Shown: positions 15,334 to 23,736 of the stretch, one piece after another | How positions within the stretch are numbered: the stretch's first letter is position 1 | Layout: the number at the start of each line of letters is the position of its first letter | Assembly (NCBI GenBank): GCA_964462295.1 | Contig: CAYWXH010000022.1 | Coordinates: 1-25,872 of the forward strand | Origin: JALVIU01 sp964462295 | Lineage (GTDB): Bacteria; Atribacterota; JALVIU01 | Reading direction: 5' to 3' | Length of the DNA stretch: 25,872 nucleotides | The notes under the pieces: generated by a model | Seen by the model: only the letters and a program-made list of their open reading frames with translations | Databases searched by the model: none | What the model was told of the DNA's origin: nothing | Position numbers and translations under genes: made by a program

Positions 15334-16740
15334 ATGAAGAGAAAAAGATTATTACTTGTAAATCCTTGGATTTATGATTTTGTATCATACGATCTTTGGT
15401 CTAAACCATTAGGGCTTTTATATCTTTCTTCTATCTTAAAATTACACGATTATGAGGTAAACTTTATAGATGCCCTATATAGATGGGATAGATATCATAT
15501 AGAACAAACTAAAAAACCTCCAAAGGTAAAAAAATATGGAGATGGGCCTTACTATAAAGAGGAGGTGGAAAAACCCGAGTTTATTAAAAAGTTAGAAATA
15601 GATAGAAAATTTTCTCGTTATGGAATCACCAGAGATAGTTTTATAAAGCACCTTGAAGATATTGGGAAAATAGATGCTGTACTCATTACATCTGGAATGA
15701 CTTATTGGTATTTGGGAATAAAAGAGGTAATAAATATAGTTCGGGAGTATTATGGAGATCTCCCTATATTTTTAGGGGGAATATATGCAACACTTATGCC
15801 AGAACATGCAAAAGATACTTTAGGTATAAAGTATGTATTACCTGGACATGGAGAAAATACAATTATTAGAGTTTTAGGGGAGTATTTTGATATTCCATAC
15901 ACTCAACCTATATACACATTAGATTCTATGCCGTATCCAGATTATGAGGTGTATCCAAAATTAGATTATGCTATAATAATAACATCTAAAGGTTGCCCTT
16001 TTAGATGTACATATTGTGCATCATATTTTGTAAGTGGTGGATATTTCGAAAGAACCCCAGAAAAGGTGGTAGAAGAAATTGCATACTATAGGTTTAAGAA
16101 AGGTATAAAAAATATAGTAATATATGATGATGCCTTTTTATTAAATAAAGATCGGGCAAAAAAAGTTCTAAAAGGTATAATAAAAAACAGAATTAGGGCA
16201 TATTATCATTTACCTAATGGACTTCATGCAAGATTCATAGATGAAGAAATGGCAGAGCTCTTGCATGAGGCAGGATTTGTAGAGATTCGTTTAGGGTTTG
16301 AGATAAAAGATGAAGGAATTCAGAGAAAAACTGGCGGCAAAGTTACCTCAACCGAACTTAAAAATGCTATGGATAATCTGGAAAAGGTAGGATATAGAAG
16401 GAAAGATATAGGGATATATGTTATGGTAGGGTTACCATATCTTCCCATGGAGAAAGTAATAGATGCAATCCTATTTGCAAATGATTTAGGAGGGAGGCTT
16501 CATCTTTCAGAATATTCGCCTGTCCCACATACAGTAGATTATGATAGAATGGAAAAAAAGATAAGGGCTCTTTTAGATAATGAGCCATTATATCATAATA
16601 ATATTGTATTTCCATATATCTCTGGAATCAATCAAGAAATATTAAGAGAAATACGGGCATTAGTCAAATTTTTAAATTATGGAAGTCAACTTAATATAAG
16701 ACTACTTTCAACTTTAAGGAAATGGAGGTATCTTGGATAA
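15334..16740 (+). CDS. Radical SAM protein with B12-binding-like N-terminal domain
   Basis: A 468-residue protein. Residues 1-190 resemble the Rossmann-like cobalamin-binding domain found ahead of many radical SAM enzymes (LLLVNPW, PLGLLYLSSILKLHDYEVNFIDAL, DLPIFLGGIYATLMPEHA). I see no DxHxxG motif, so if cobalamin is bound it may lack the lower histidine ligand. The 4Fe-4S cluster motif CxxxCxxC is at C221, C225 and C228, followed by a complete radical SAM barrel (IVIYDDAFLLN, LGFEIKDEGIQRKTGG, VMVGLP). The substrate is unknown; methylation or lipid and cofactor chemistry are typical for the group. The ATG is five bases after proS with only a weak AGGG. The end overlaps the hom start by one base (TAATG). 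Confidence 0.85.
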   Translation: MKRKRLLLVNPWIYDFVSYDLWSKPLGLLYLSSILKLHDYEVNFIDALYRWDRYHIEQTKKPPKVKKYGDGPYYKEEVEKPEFIKKLEIDRKFSRYGITRDSFIKHLEDIGKIDAVLITSGMTYWYLGIKEVINIVREYYGDLPIFLGGIYATLMPEHAKDTLGIKYVLPGHGENTIIRVLGEYFDIPYTQPIYTLDSMPYPDYEVYPKLDYAIIITSKGCPFRCTYCASYFVSGGYFERTPEKVVEEIAYYRFKKGIKNIVIYDDAFLLNKDRAKKVLKGIIKNRIRAYYHLPNGLHARFIDEEMAELLHEAGFVEIRLGFEIKDEGIQRKTGGKVTSTELKNAMDNLEKVGYRRKDIGIYVMVGLPYLPMEKVIDAILFANDLGGRLHLSEYSPVPHTVDYDRMEKKIRALLDNEPLYHNNIVFPYISGINQEILREIRALVKFLNYGSQLNIRLLSTLRKWRYLG

Positions 16741-18032
16741 TGGAAAGACCTGTTGTAAATATAGGTATAATAGGATTAGGAGTAGTAGGAAAAGGCGTGC
16801 TTAAGATACTAAATGACAATAAAGAGCTTATATCTAGGCGAACAGGAAAGGAGATTGTGATAAAAAAGGCTGCAGCACGAACAGAAAAGACACTTTTGGC
16901 ATCAGGTCTCCCAAAACAAATTCTTACTACTGACCCCATAGAAATATTAGAAGATAAGGAAATTGATATAGTTATAGAACTTATAGGGGGTTATGAACCT
17001 GCAAAAGATTTTATAGAACAGGCTATTAAAAATAAAAAAAGTGTTGTAACTGCAAATAAAGAAGTAATCGCAAAATCCGGATATGATCTTTTAAAACTTG
17101 CCAATGAAAATAATGTTTATTTAAGATTTGAGGCAAGTGCAGTGGGGGGTGTACCAATTATAGCCTCATTATACAGATCTCTTACATCTTATGATATAGA
17201 TAGACTTATGGGTATAATAAATGGAACAACAAACTATATCCTTACTGAGATGTATAGAAGTGGGGTCTCTTTCTCTCAGTGTCTAAAAGAAGCGCAACAG
17301 AAGGGGTATGCAGAGAGTGATCCTACTAAAGATATAGAGGGATATGATGCAGCATATAAGATTACCATTCTTGCTTCTTTGGCATTTGGAGCAAAGATAG
17401 ATATAGATAGTGTGTATAGAGAGGGAATTACAGGTATAGACCCTATTGATATAAGATATGCAGATGGTTTAAACTATCGTATTAAACTTATTGCACTTGC
17501 ATCAAAAGAAGATGGAAAGATAGATGTAAGGGTTCATCCTATGCTTGTATCGAAAACACACCCTATTGCAAATATAGAAGGGGTATATAATGCAGTATTT
17601 ACAGAGGGTAAAGGATACGGAAAACTTCTTTTTTCAGGACCTGGTGCAGGTTCATTACCTGCTGCCAGTATGGTAGTAAGTGACCTTGTAGATATTGTAA
17701 GGCTCTACGGTAGGCCATACATAGAAGACCTTTCTTATAATCATTTTAAAGACCTTCCCATCTTAAGCATAGAAAATACAAAAAATGCCTATTATCTTAG
17801 ATTGAGGGTAACAGATAAGCCAGGAGTTTTAGCACTTATTGCAAATTCTTTTGCAGTACACAAGGTAAGTTTTGCATCTGTTATACAAAAAGAGGCTTTT
17901 CGTGATGATGTAGATGTGGTATTTCTTACCCATGAAACAGAAGAATTTAGGATAAGGGGGGCACTCTCTTCTATTGAGAAATACCCGGAAATAAAAGGGG
18001 TGGCAAGTCTTATAAGGGTATTAAAAGACTAA
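16740..18032 (+). CDS. hom: Homoserine dehydrogenase
   Basis: Reduces aspartate 4-semialdehyde to homoserine with NAD(P)H, the branch point to threonine and methionine. The 430-residue protein has a Rossmann GLGVVG (12-17), TANKE (104-108), NGTTNYIL (161-168), AESDPTKDIEGYDAAYK (191-207) and PGAGSLPAAS (301-310). A C-terminal ACT domain (about 350-430, LRLRVTDKPGVLALIA) implies feedback control by an amino acid such as threonine. The start at 16740 is preferred to an in-frame ATG at 16722, which has no usable ribosome binding site spacing. GGAGGT at 16724-16729 serves 16740, and the reading then begins with the usual short leader before NIGIIGLG. No thrC or thrB lies nearby. Confidence 0.95.
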   Translation: MERPVVNIGIIGLGVVGKGVLKILNDNKELISRRTGKEIVIKKAAARTEKTLLASGLPKQILTTDPIEILEDKEIDIVIELIGGYEPAKDFIEQAIKNKKSVVTANKEVIAKSGYDLLKLANENNVYLRFEASAVGGVPIIASLYRSLTSYDIDRLMGIINGTTNYILTEMYRSGVSFSQCLKEAQQKGYAESDPTKDIEGYDAAYKITILASLAFGAKIDIDSVYREGITGIDPIDIRYADGLNYRIKLIALASKEDGKIDVRVHPMLVSKTHPIANIEGVYNAVFTEGKGYGKLLFSGPGAGSLPAASMVVSDLVDIVRLYGRPYIEDLSYNHFKDLPILSIENTKNAYYLRLRVTDKPGVLALIANSFAVHKVSFASVIQKEAFRDDVDVVFLTHETEEFRIRGALSSIEKYPEIKGVASLIRVLKD

Positions 18033-18043
18033 GGAGGAAGCTT

Positions 18044-18937
18044 ATGTATCTTGGCACAAGCAAGAGAGATGGAAAGACCTTTGTGGTATTAAAAGAAGGG
18101 GATAAATTTGTAGATTTTTCTATGGCTTGGTTTGCCTATCAGGTGGTAGTAGAAAAAAAGAAAAATCCCTTATATGCAAGTAGTTTAGATGACTTTTTAA
18201 AGGAGTCTTTTACTACTTTAGTCTCTAATGTATATCAATTTATAAAAGAGAGAAAACTTTTAGATTTTTATTATCTGAGAAATGAGCCTCATTTTATTCA
18301 ACCTATTCTAAGACCATCTAAAATAATATGTCTTGCAAGAAATTATGGAGAACATGCAAAAGAGGCAAACATGACTATACCTAAAGAGCCTGTCTTTTTT
18401 TCCAAAGCCCCATCTGCACTTATAGGACCAAATGAAGAGATTATCGCAAGGAAGGATTGGGGAAGGATAGACCCTGAGGCAGAACTTGCCGTAGTTATAG
18501 GAAAGGTATGCAAAGAGTGTAGTGAAGATGAGGCATTTAAATACATAGCAGGGTTTACCATATTCAATGATGTAACAGCAAGGGACATACAATCTAAAGA
18601 TATCTCTCAAAAGGAGCCGTGGTTTAGATCCAAAAGTTTTGATACCTTTGCCCCTATGGGCCCTTATATAGTAACTTTAGAAAGCATAGAAGACCCACAA
18701 AATTTACAAATAAAACTTTCTGTAAATGGAGAAATAAGACAAAATGCAAATACAAAAGAGATGCTTTTCGATATCCCATACCTTATCTCTTATATAAGCA
18801 AACACCTTACGCTTTTACCGGGAGATATTATTGCTACAGGGACTCCAAAGGGGATTGCCCCATTGGGTAATGGAGACAGTATAGAGATTGAAATTGAAAA
18901 TATAGGTATTTTGAAAAATACAATAAAAATATTGTAA
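18044..18937 (+). CDS. Fumarylacetoacetate hydrolase family protein
   Basis: A 297-residue FAH-fold enzyme. The metal site is intact: E145 and E147 in DPEAELAVVIGK, and D176 in NDVTARD. ICLARNYGEHAKE (95-107) supplies the conserved His region, and ATGTPKGIAPLGNGD near the end is the usual C-terminal signature. The family includes acylpyruvate hydrolases, oxaloacetate decarboxylases or tautomerases and hydroxyhepta-dienedioate isomerases; sequence alone does not separate them. Without aromatic catabolism genes nearby, a role in clearing oxaloacetate or acylpyruvates is plausible but unproven. AAGGAGGAAG lies before the ATG, 11 bases after hom. Confidence 0.9.
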   Translation: MYLGTSKRDGKTFVVLKEGDKFVDFSMAWFAYQVVVEKKKNPLYASSLDDFLKESFTTLVSNVYQFIKERKLLDFYYLRNEPHFIQPILRPSKIICLARNYGEHAKEANMTIPKEPVFFSKAPSALIGPNEEIIARKDWGRIDPEAELAVVIGKVCKECSEDEAFKYIAGFTIFNDVTARDIQSKDISQKEPWFRSKSFDTFAPMGPYIVTLESIEDPQNLQIKLSVNGEIRQNANTKEMLFDIPYLISYISKHLTLLPGDIIATGTPKGIAPLGNGDSIEIEIENIGILKNTIKIL

Positions 18938-18960
18938 TTTAAACAGAAGGGGAGGGAGGT

Positions 18961-19782
18961 ATGATGTTAAGATTTATAAAGACTATAATAATTGTTATAA
19001 TTGTGACCATTGCAGTAACTACATATATATCTTATGGACTTATAGGTGTAGTGAATTCGCAAGGAAAAAAAGAGGAGACCCCTACGCCCTCTCCTTTGCC
19101 AGAGGTTAAAGTAGTAAAAACCGTTGCCCCTCTTTTAAAAAAGAGTCCCGGGATAAAACGTATAAAGAAAAAAGATAATGGCCAATTAAAACTTGAGATG
19201 GTATGGCGAGGTTCCATTAATAAAAAAGAGGTAGCACTTACCTTTGATGATGGACCAAGTCCAAAAACTACAGAGAAAATATTAAAGATTCTAAGAGATA
19301 ATCATATACACGCCACTTTTTTTGTTATAGGAAAAAATGCAGAAAGATTTCCAAAACTTTTAAAAGAGATTTCAGATGAGGGAAATGAAATTGGTAATCA
19401 TAGTTATTCTCACCCTAACTCTCTTTTGCTATCCCCTTCCAAACTAAGACAGGAGCTTTCAAAAACAGATAAAATAATTACAAAGATAACAGGAAAAAAG
19501 CCAAAGTTTTTTAGGCCTCCTTCAGGGAGTTTTGGTTATAATCTCTCTTTCATTGCCGCAAGCCTAAAGTATACTATGGTGCTTTGGTGGATAGATACAT
19601 ATGATTGGAAGGAACCTGGCAAAAAAAAGGTAATGGAGATAGTAAAATATCATCTTACAAATGGGGCCATTATTCTTATGCATGAAAATCATAAAACTAC
19701 TATTGAAGCCCTACCGGATGTGATAAAATATATAAAATCAAAGGGATACAAATTTGTAACATTATCTGAATTATTAGATTGA
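18961..19782 (+). CDS. Polysaccharide deacetylase (NodB domain, CE4), membrane anchored
   Basis: A 273-residue protein with an N-terminal hydrophobic segment (about 7-30), a Pro/Thr-rich and Lys-rich linker (about 38-75) and a NodB domain (about 85-273). Catalytic motifs are intact: TFDDGPS with D96 and D97, HSYSH with metal ligands H147 and H151, RPPSGSFG (185-192), a WWIDTYDW strand and H241 in LMHENH. It probably removes N-acetyl groups from peptidoglycan or another amino-sugar polymer outside the membrane. The membrane segment could be an uncleaved anchor, since no clear cleavage site or lipobox is seen. GGGAGGT precedes two adjacent ATGs (18961, 18964), and either may start. The glycosyltransferase gene follows after one base. 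Confidence 0.92.
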   Translation: MMLRFIKTIIIVIIVTIAVTTYISYGLIGVVNSQGKKEETPTPSPLPEVKVVKTVAPLLKKSPGIKRIKKKDNGQLKLEMVWRGSINKKEVALTFDDGPSPKTTEKILKILRDNHIHATFFVIGKNAERFPKLLKEISDEGNEIGNHSYSHPNSLLLSPSKLRQELSKTDKIITKITGKKPKFFRPPSGSFGYNLSFIAASLKYTMVLWWIDTYDWKEPGKKKVMEIVKYHLTNGAIILMHENHKTTIEALPDVIKYIKSKGYKFVTLSELLD

Positions 19783-19783
19783 A

Positions 19784-22477
19784 ATGGATAAGGAAAAAAT
19801 ATTAAGAATTTCTGAAGAGATAGATACAGGTCTTTATGAAAAGGCAAAAGAGAGGATATTTTCTCTTTTAAAAGATTCACCTGGGGACCCCTTTTTACTT
19901 AATAAATTAGCTACACTCTATCTTTACCTTGGAGATGTAAAGATAGCCAAAAAAATTTTAAGTAAAATAGAAGGACATTCATTTTCAGAAAAAAATATTG
20001 AAATTATAAAGAAAATAGAAGATTGTGGAAAATATCCTTATACCTTTCTTATTTTTATAGAAAATGAAAAAAATACTATAAACATATGGAAAAACTTAAT
20101 AAAGAATAAAGTTTTACCTAAGAACAGTCAGTATTTTTTTCTTTTTCTATCTCCATCCTCATATACTATCTCTTTTTTGAAAAAATATAAAATCCCTTCG
20201 ATTTTTGGACATGACCTTGTAGACCTTATAAATAGAGGCTTTATAGAAAAGAGGGGAAGTAAAACTATTTTTATTCCCTCCTCTCTTTTAAAAGAGGTCA
20301 AAAAAGAACTTCTTTCCCCTTTTAATTTATTCGTAATTGGAGAGATAGATAAAGACAATATACTAGGCTTTTCCCTTGATTCTTCTCTTTTCCCCATAGT
20401 AGGTATCTTAAGAAGAGATCTTGATTTTAGAGAATCTATTGGGGAATATAGAAAACGTATAGAAAAACATAAAATAAAGATAAACTACATAGAGATTAAG
20501 AAAAAGTTAGAATTGGAAAGCCCAGAGGATGCTAAGATAAGTCTTTGCATGATTGTAAAGAATGAGGAAGAAAATATAGAGAGATGTCTTATATCTGTAA
20601 AAGGACTTGTAGATGAGATGATAGTGCTTGATACGGGATCTACAGATAATACGCCAGATATTGCTAAAAGATTAGGTGCAAAGGTATTTTATTCTAAATG
20701 GAGAGATGATTTTTCCCTTGCAAGAAATGAATCTATATCCCATGCAAGATATCCTTGGATATTTTGGCTTGATGCAGATGATTATATAAAAGAAGAAGAC
20801 AGGGAAGATTTTTTAAAGTTTAAAAAAACTCTTCCTAAAACAAAATATATGGCATTTAGAATGCCTACACTCTCTATTAGAAAAGGCATATTTAACAAAA
20901 AAGATGTAAACTATCTTACCCGTATCTTTAGGAATCATCCAGAGATAAAATTTGAAGGAAGAATCCATGAACAGGTACTTTTTTCTATTGCAAGGCTTAA
21001 AGGAAAAGTAGGAACACTTGATATACCAATATATCATACAGGATATGAAGACCCGGGTACCTTAAAGAAAAAGAGGGAAAGAAACAAAAAATTATTAGAA
21101 AAAGCCTTGGAAGATGACCCAAAAAATCCTATATTTCTTACATATCTTGGTAGAACTTATATGGAAGAATGGTTTGATAGTAAAGGAGATATAGAAAAAG
21201 CTGAGAAGTTTTTAAAAAAGGCAATATCCATCTTTCCTTCTGAAGAGATAAACTATCTCTCATATGCATATCTAAACCTTTCTCTTATCTATTATCATAC
21301 AAAAAGATTTGAAGATGCTATTAAATATGCAAAAAAGGCTATAGATATAAATAAAGATATTGAAAGTGCCTATGAGGTATGGGGAAGATCTCTTATATAT
21401 CTTAGAAGGTTTAGAGATGCTGAGAAGGTATTTTTAGAATTAGAGAAAAATGTGGATAGGGAGAGCCCATCATATATAAAGATTTCAGACTTTGACTATA
21501 GATATTTTCTTGCAATTTCTCAATTTAATATAGAAAAGTATAGAGATGCGATAGAGAATTTTAAAAGGGTAAGTGTAGTAAAAAGAGAAGAAGAAAATAT
21601 AGATTTCTTCATAGGTATTGCTTATTATAAGTTAAAAGAGTATGAGGATGCCATAAGTTACCTTAAGAGATCCATAGAAAAAAATCCCACCCATTATGAT
21701 TCATGGAATAATTTAGGTAATGTCTATATGGCTATAAATAAATATGAAAAGGCAAAAAAGTGTTATATAAAGGCACTTAATATAAAAAAAGGACAGGAAG
21801 CATACTTTGGATTGGCTAATATATACTATATAAGAGATGACTATAAAAAGGCAAAAGAATATTTTTTATATTCTATAGAATCTCATCATCCAAAAAGAGA
21901 ACTTGTGGAAAGGGCCTATTTTTATCTTGCCAATATATATTTTATAGAGAAAGACTACAGTAATAGTAAAAAGTATTTAGAGAAGATAGAGAATGTCAAG
22001 ATTATAGGAAGAGACTACTTTCTTCTCTTTTATGATCTTTTAAATACTATTGGGGAAAAAGAAGGTGTCTTGAAAAAATTAGCAGAGGCATTGACTTATT
22101 ATGAATATGATATAGAATTTATGGAACTTTTTGCAAATGAATTAGAACACCAAGGAAAAATTCCTGAGGCCATATCTGTATGGGAGGAGTTATTCAAGAT
22201 AAAAAATGATATAGAAATTATGTATAAATTGGGAATTTTATATGCAAAGATAGGGGCATTTCATAATGCCATTGACTATTTCGAAAAGATAATAGAGAAA
22301 AAACCTAATGATATAAGGCTCTATAACGATCTTGGGGTCTTTTATGGTTTAATAGGTAATTTCGAAAAGGCGAAAAATTTTTTTTACCAGGCTTTAAAAC
22401 TTGACCCAAATAATAGAACAGCCAAGTCAAATTTGGATAAAATTATATTTGAAGAAAATAAAGAAAATTTACATTAA
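19784..22477 (+). CDS. Family 2 glycosyltransferase with long TPR array
   Basis: An 897-residue soluble protein in three parts. Residues 1-65 are TPR-like helices. Residues about 80-240 are an unassigned alpha/beta region. Residues about 251-430 are a GT2 domain, with LCMIVKNEEENI (254-265), LDTGSTDNTPDIA (282-294) and the nucleotide/metal-binding WLDADDYI (328-335, DAD 330-332). From about 430 to the end there are many TPR repeats (for example WNNLGNVYMAINKYEKAKKCY and YNDLGVFYGLIGNFEKAKNFF). The TPR tail suggests protein or polymer acceptors, or complex scaffolding. Similar GT2-TPR proteins act in cell-surface or protein glycosylation; the acceptor here is unknown. It follows the deacetylase by one base with no clear ribosome binding site, so the two are likely translated together. 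Confidence 0.88.
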   Translation: MDKEKILRISEEIDTGLYEKAKERIFSLLKDSPGDPFLLNKLATLYLYLGDVKIAKKILSKIEGHSFSEKNIEIIKKIEDCGKYPYTFLIFIENEKNTINIWKNLIKNKVLPKNSQYFFLFLSPSSYTISFLKKYKIPSIFGHDLVDLINRGFIEKRGSKTIFIPSSLLKEVKKELLSPFNLFVIGEIDKDNILGFSLDSSLFPIVGILRRDLDFRESIGEYRKRIEKHKIKINYIEIKKKLELESPEDAKISLCMIVKNEEENIERCLISVKGLVDEMIVLDTGSTDNTPDIAKRLGAKVFYSKWRDDFSLARNESISHARYPWIFWLDADDYIKEEDREDFLKFKKTLPKTKYMAFRMPTLSIRKGIFNKKDVNYLTRIFRNHPEIKFEGRIHEQVLFSIARLKGKVGTLDIPIYHTGYEDPGTLKKKRERNKKLLEKALEDDPKNPIFLTYLGRTYMEEWFDSKGDIEKAEKFLKKAISIFPSEEINYLSYAYLNLSLIYYHTKRFEDAIKYAKKAIDINKDIESAYEVWGRSLIYLRRFRDAEKVFLELEKNVDRESPSYIKISDFDYRYFLAISQFNIEKYRDAIENFKRVSVVKREEENIDFFIGIAYYKLKEYEDAISYLKRSIEKNPTHYDSWNNLGNVYMAINKYEKAKKCYIKALNIKKGQEAYFGLANIYYIRDDYKKAKEYFLYSIESHHPKRELVERAYFYLANIYFIEKDYSNSKKYLEKIENVKIIGRDYFLLFYDLLNTIGEKEGVLKKLAEALTYYEYDIEFMELFANELEHQGKIPEAISVWEELFKIKNDIEIMYKLGILYAKIGAFHNAIDYFEKIIEKKPNDIRLYNDLGVFYGLIGNFEKAKNFFYQALKLDPNNRTAKSNLDKIIFEENKENLH

Positions 22478-22485
22478 TACAGGTC

Positions 22486-22514
22486 TTGACATTAACATCT
22501 ATTCATGTTAATAT
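22486..22514 (+). promoter_or_regulatory. Promoter of the first livK gene
   Basis: A consensus -35 box TTGACA (22486-22491) and TAATAT (22509-22514) are 17 bases apart, with an extended -10 TG at 22506-22507. Transcription should begin near 22521, giving a 29-base leader with GGAGGT at 22535-22540. An 8-base inverted repeat fills the spacer and overlaps both boxes. Confidence 0.75.
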
Positions 22515-22551
22515 TACTTCAAATCTATTAGAGGGGAGGTAATATTAACAT
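22491..22551. promoter_or_regulatory. Symmetric repeat cluster over the livK1 promoter and start: probable operator
   Basis: Three copies of one element are present. ATTAACAT (22491-22498) and ATGTTAAT (22505-22512) are a perfect 8-base inverted repeat with a 6-base spacer. ATGTTAATATTAC (22505-22517) and GTAATATTAACAT (22539-22551) are a perfect 13-base inverted repeat 21 bases apart, with the ribosome binding site between them and the last arm covering the start codon. They cover the -35/-10 region and the translation start, as expected of repressor sites. The second livK promoter has no such element. The identity of the binding protein is not visible. Confidence 0.55.
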
Positions 22552-23671
22552 GAAAAAAGGTGTTATCCTTTTTCTAACAGTTATTTTTGTTCTTTCTTTT
22601 AGTTTGATCTCTTTTGGTGAAGATGTAGTTAAAATTGGTGTAATCTTTCCAATGACAGGGCCTTTTGCCGCATATGGACAAATGGCAAATGAAAGCTTAA
22701 AATTGGCACAGGAATTAAGGCCAACTGTACTTGGAAAGCCTGTAAAACTTATCCTTCTTGACAATAAGAGTGACAAAGTTGAAGCTGCAAATACTGCATC
22801 AAGATTGGTAGAAAAAGAACATGTTGTTGCAGTGATAGGACCCCTTACAAGTTCTTTAAGTATGGCAGCAGGGCCTATTCTTGAGAAGGCAAAAATTCCT
22901 ATGATGAGCCCTTATGCCACAAATCCCCTTGTAACACAGGGTAAGAAGTTTATATTCCGTGCATGTTTTATCGACCCATTCCAGGGAAAAGTTGCCGCAA
23001 AATTTGCTATAGGATATCTAAAGGTAAAAACAGCTGCCCTTCTTACTGATATATCACAAGATTACTGTGTAGGATTAGTTAACTTCTTTGAGAAAAATTT
23101 CAAGCAAATGGGTGGAAAGATAGTATCTAAGACCTTCTGTAAGACAGGAGATCAGGATTTCTCTGCACAGCTTACCTCTATTAAATCAAAAAATCCGGAT
23201 CTTATATATATGCCAAACTACTATGCAGAAGATGCACTTATTGCAAAACAGGCAAAGGTTATGGGTATAAAGGCTGCTTTGCTTTCTGGTGATGCAGCAG
23301 ATGCACCAGAAATCATAGATGTAGGTGGAGATGCCGTAAATGGACTCTATTTCACTACCCACTTTGACGAAAAGGCTGTAAAGAGCAAACTTGGAAAAGA
23401 ATATCTAAAACTTTACCATAAAACATTTAAGAAAGAGGCAAATACAGTTGGCGCACTTACATTTGATGCATACTACATGGTACTTGATGCTATTGAAAGA
23501 GCAGGATCTTTAGACACAGTTAAAATAAGAGATGCACTCTCTGCTACAAAGAATTTTGAAGGTGTAACAGGGACAATTACTATTGATGAGCATGGAAATG
23601 CTGTAAAGAGTGCAGTAATAAAGAAGATACAAAATGGTAAATTTAAGTTTGTAACAGTTGTAAATCCATAG
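22550..23671 (+). CDS. livK: Branched-chain amino acid type ABC transporter substrate-binding protein, copy 1
   Basis: A 373-residue periplasmic binding protein of the LivK type. Residues 1-23 are a signal peptide ending in SFG before EDVVKIGVIFPMTGPFAAYG. There is no lipobox Cys, so it should be soluble in a periplasm-like space. Family landmarks are LLDNKSDKVEAAN, a VAVIGPLTSSLSMAAGPI segment, QDYCVGLVNFFEKNF and ALTFDAYYMVLDAIE. The gene is closely related to the copy downstream, but the ligand-contact segment near residues 100-125 differs, so specificity may differ too. It has its own promoter and operator-like repeats. Members of this family also bind amides, aromatic compounds or other amino acids, so leucine-type ligands are an assumption. 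Confidence 0.92.
   Translation: MKKGVILFLTVIFVLSFSLISFGEDVVKIGVIFPMTGPFAAYGQMANESLKLAQELRPTVLGKPVKLILLDNKSDKVEAANTASRLVEKEHVVAVIGPLTSSLSMAAGPILEKAKIPMMSPYATNPLVTQGKKFIFRACFIDPFQGKVAAKFAIGYLKVKTAALLTDISQDYCVGLVNFFEKNFKQMGGKIVSKTFCKTGDQDFSAQLTSIKSKNPDLIYMPNYYAEDALIAKQAKVMGIKAALLSGDAADAPEIIDVGGDAVNGLYFTTHFDEKAVKSKLGKEYLKLYHKTFKKEANTVGALTFDAYYMVLDAIERAGSLDTVKIRDALSATKNFEGVTGTITIDEHGNAVKSAVIKKIQNGKFKFVTVVNP
22712..22800 (+). repeat. 89-base patch identical to 23902-23990 (livK1/livK2)
   Basis: These 89 bases, from GAATTAAGG to ATACTGCATC, occur without a single difference in both livK genes, including synonymous positions, while the flanking coding sequence has clearly diverged. This points to gene conversion or recent recombination between the paralogues. 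Confidence 0.9.
23561..23616 (+). repeat. 56-base patch near-identical to 24751-24806 (livK1/livK2)
   Basis: From GGTGTAACAG to TGCAGT the two livK genes differ at one base only (G at 23590, A at 24780). It encodes the conserved GVTGTITIDEHGNAVKSAV segment near the C-terminus. Confidence 0.85.
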
Positions 23672-23677
23672 CAGTAT

Positions 23678-23706
23678 TTGACAAATTAAATTTTTAGAGA
23701 TATAAT
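23678..23706 (+). promoter_or_regulatory. Perfect-consensus promoter of the second livK gene
   Basis: TTGACA (23678-23683) and TATAAT (23701-23706) are separated by exactly 17 bases, a full match to the sigma-70/sigma-A consensus. The start of transcription near 23713 gives a leader of about 24 bases with AGGAGGT at 23727-23731 or adjacent. High constitutive expression of a binding protein is the simple reading. Confidence 0.85.
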
Positions 23707-23736
23707 TGTGGCAAAATTTTAAAAAAGGAGGTCGAA

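Noticed and set aside
16722..16739. Six-residue N-terminal extension of homoserine dehydrogenase
   Set aside because: AAGGA would be only one base from that ATG; the start at 16740 has proper spacing from GGAGGT.
22528..22776. Minus-strand frame in livK1 that repeats in livK2 (23868-24143)
   Set aside because: The shared peptide merely reflects the 89-base identical patch read backwards.
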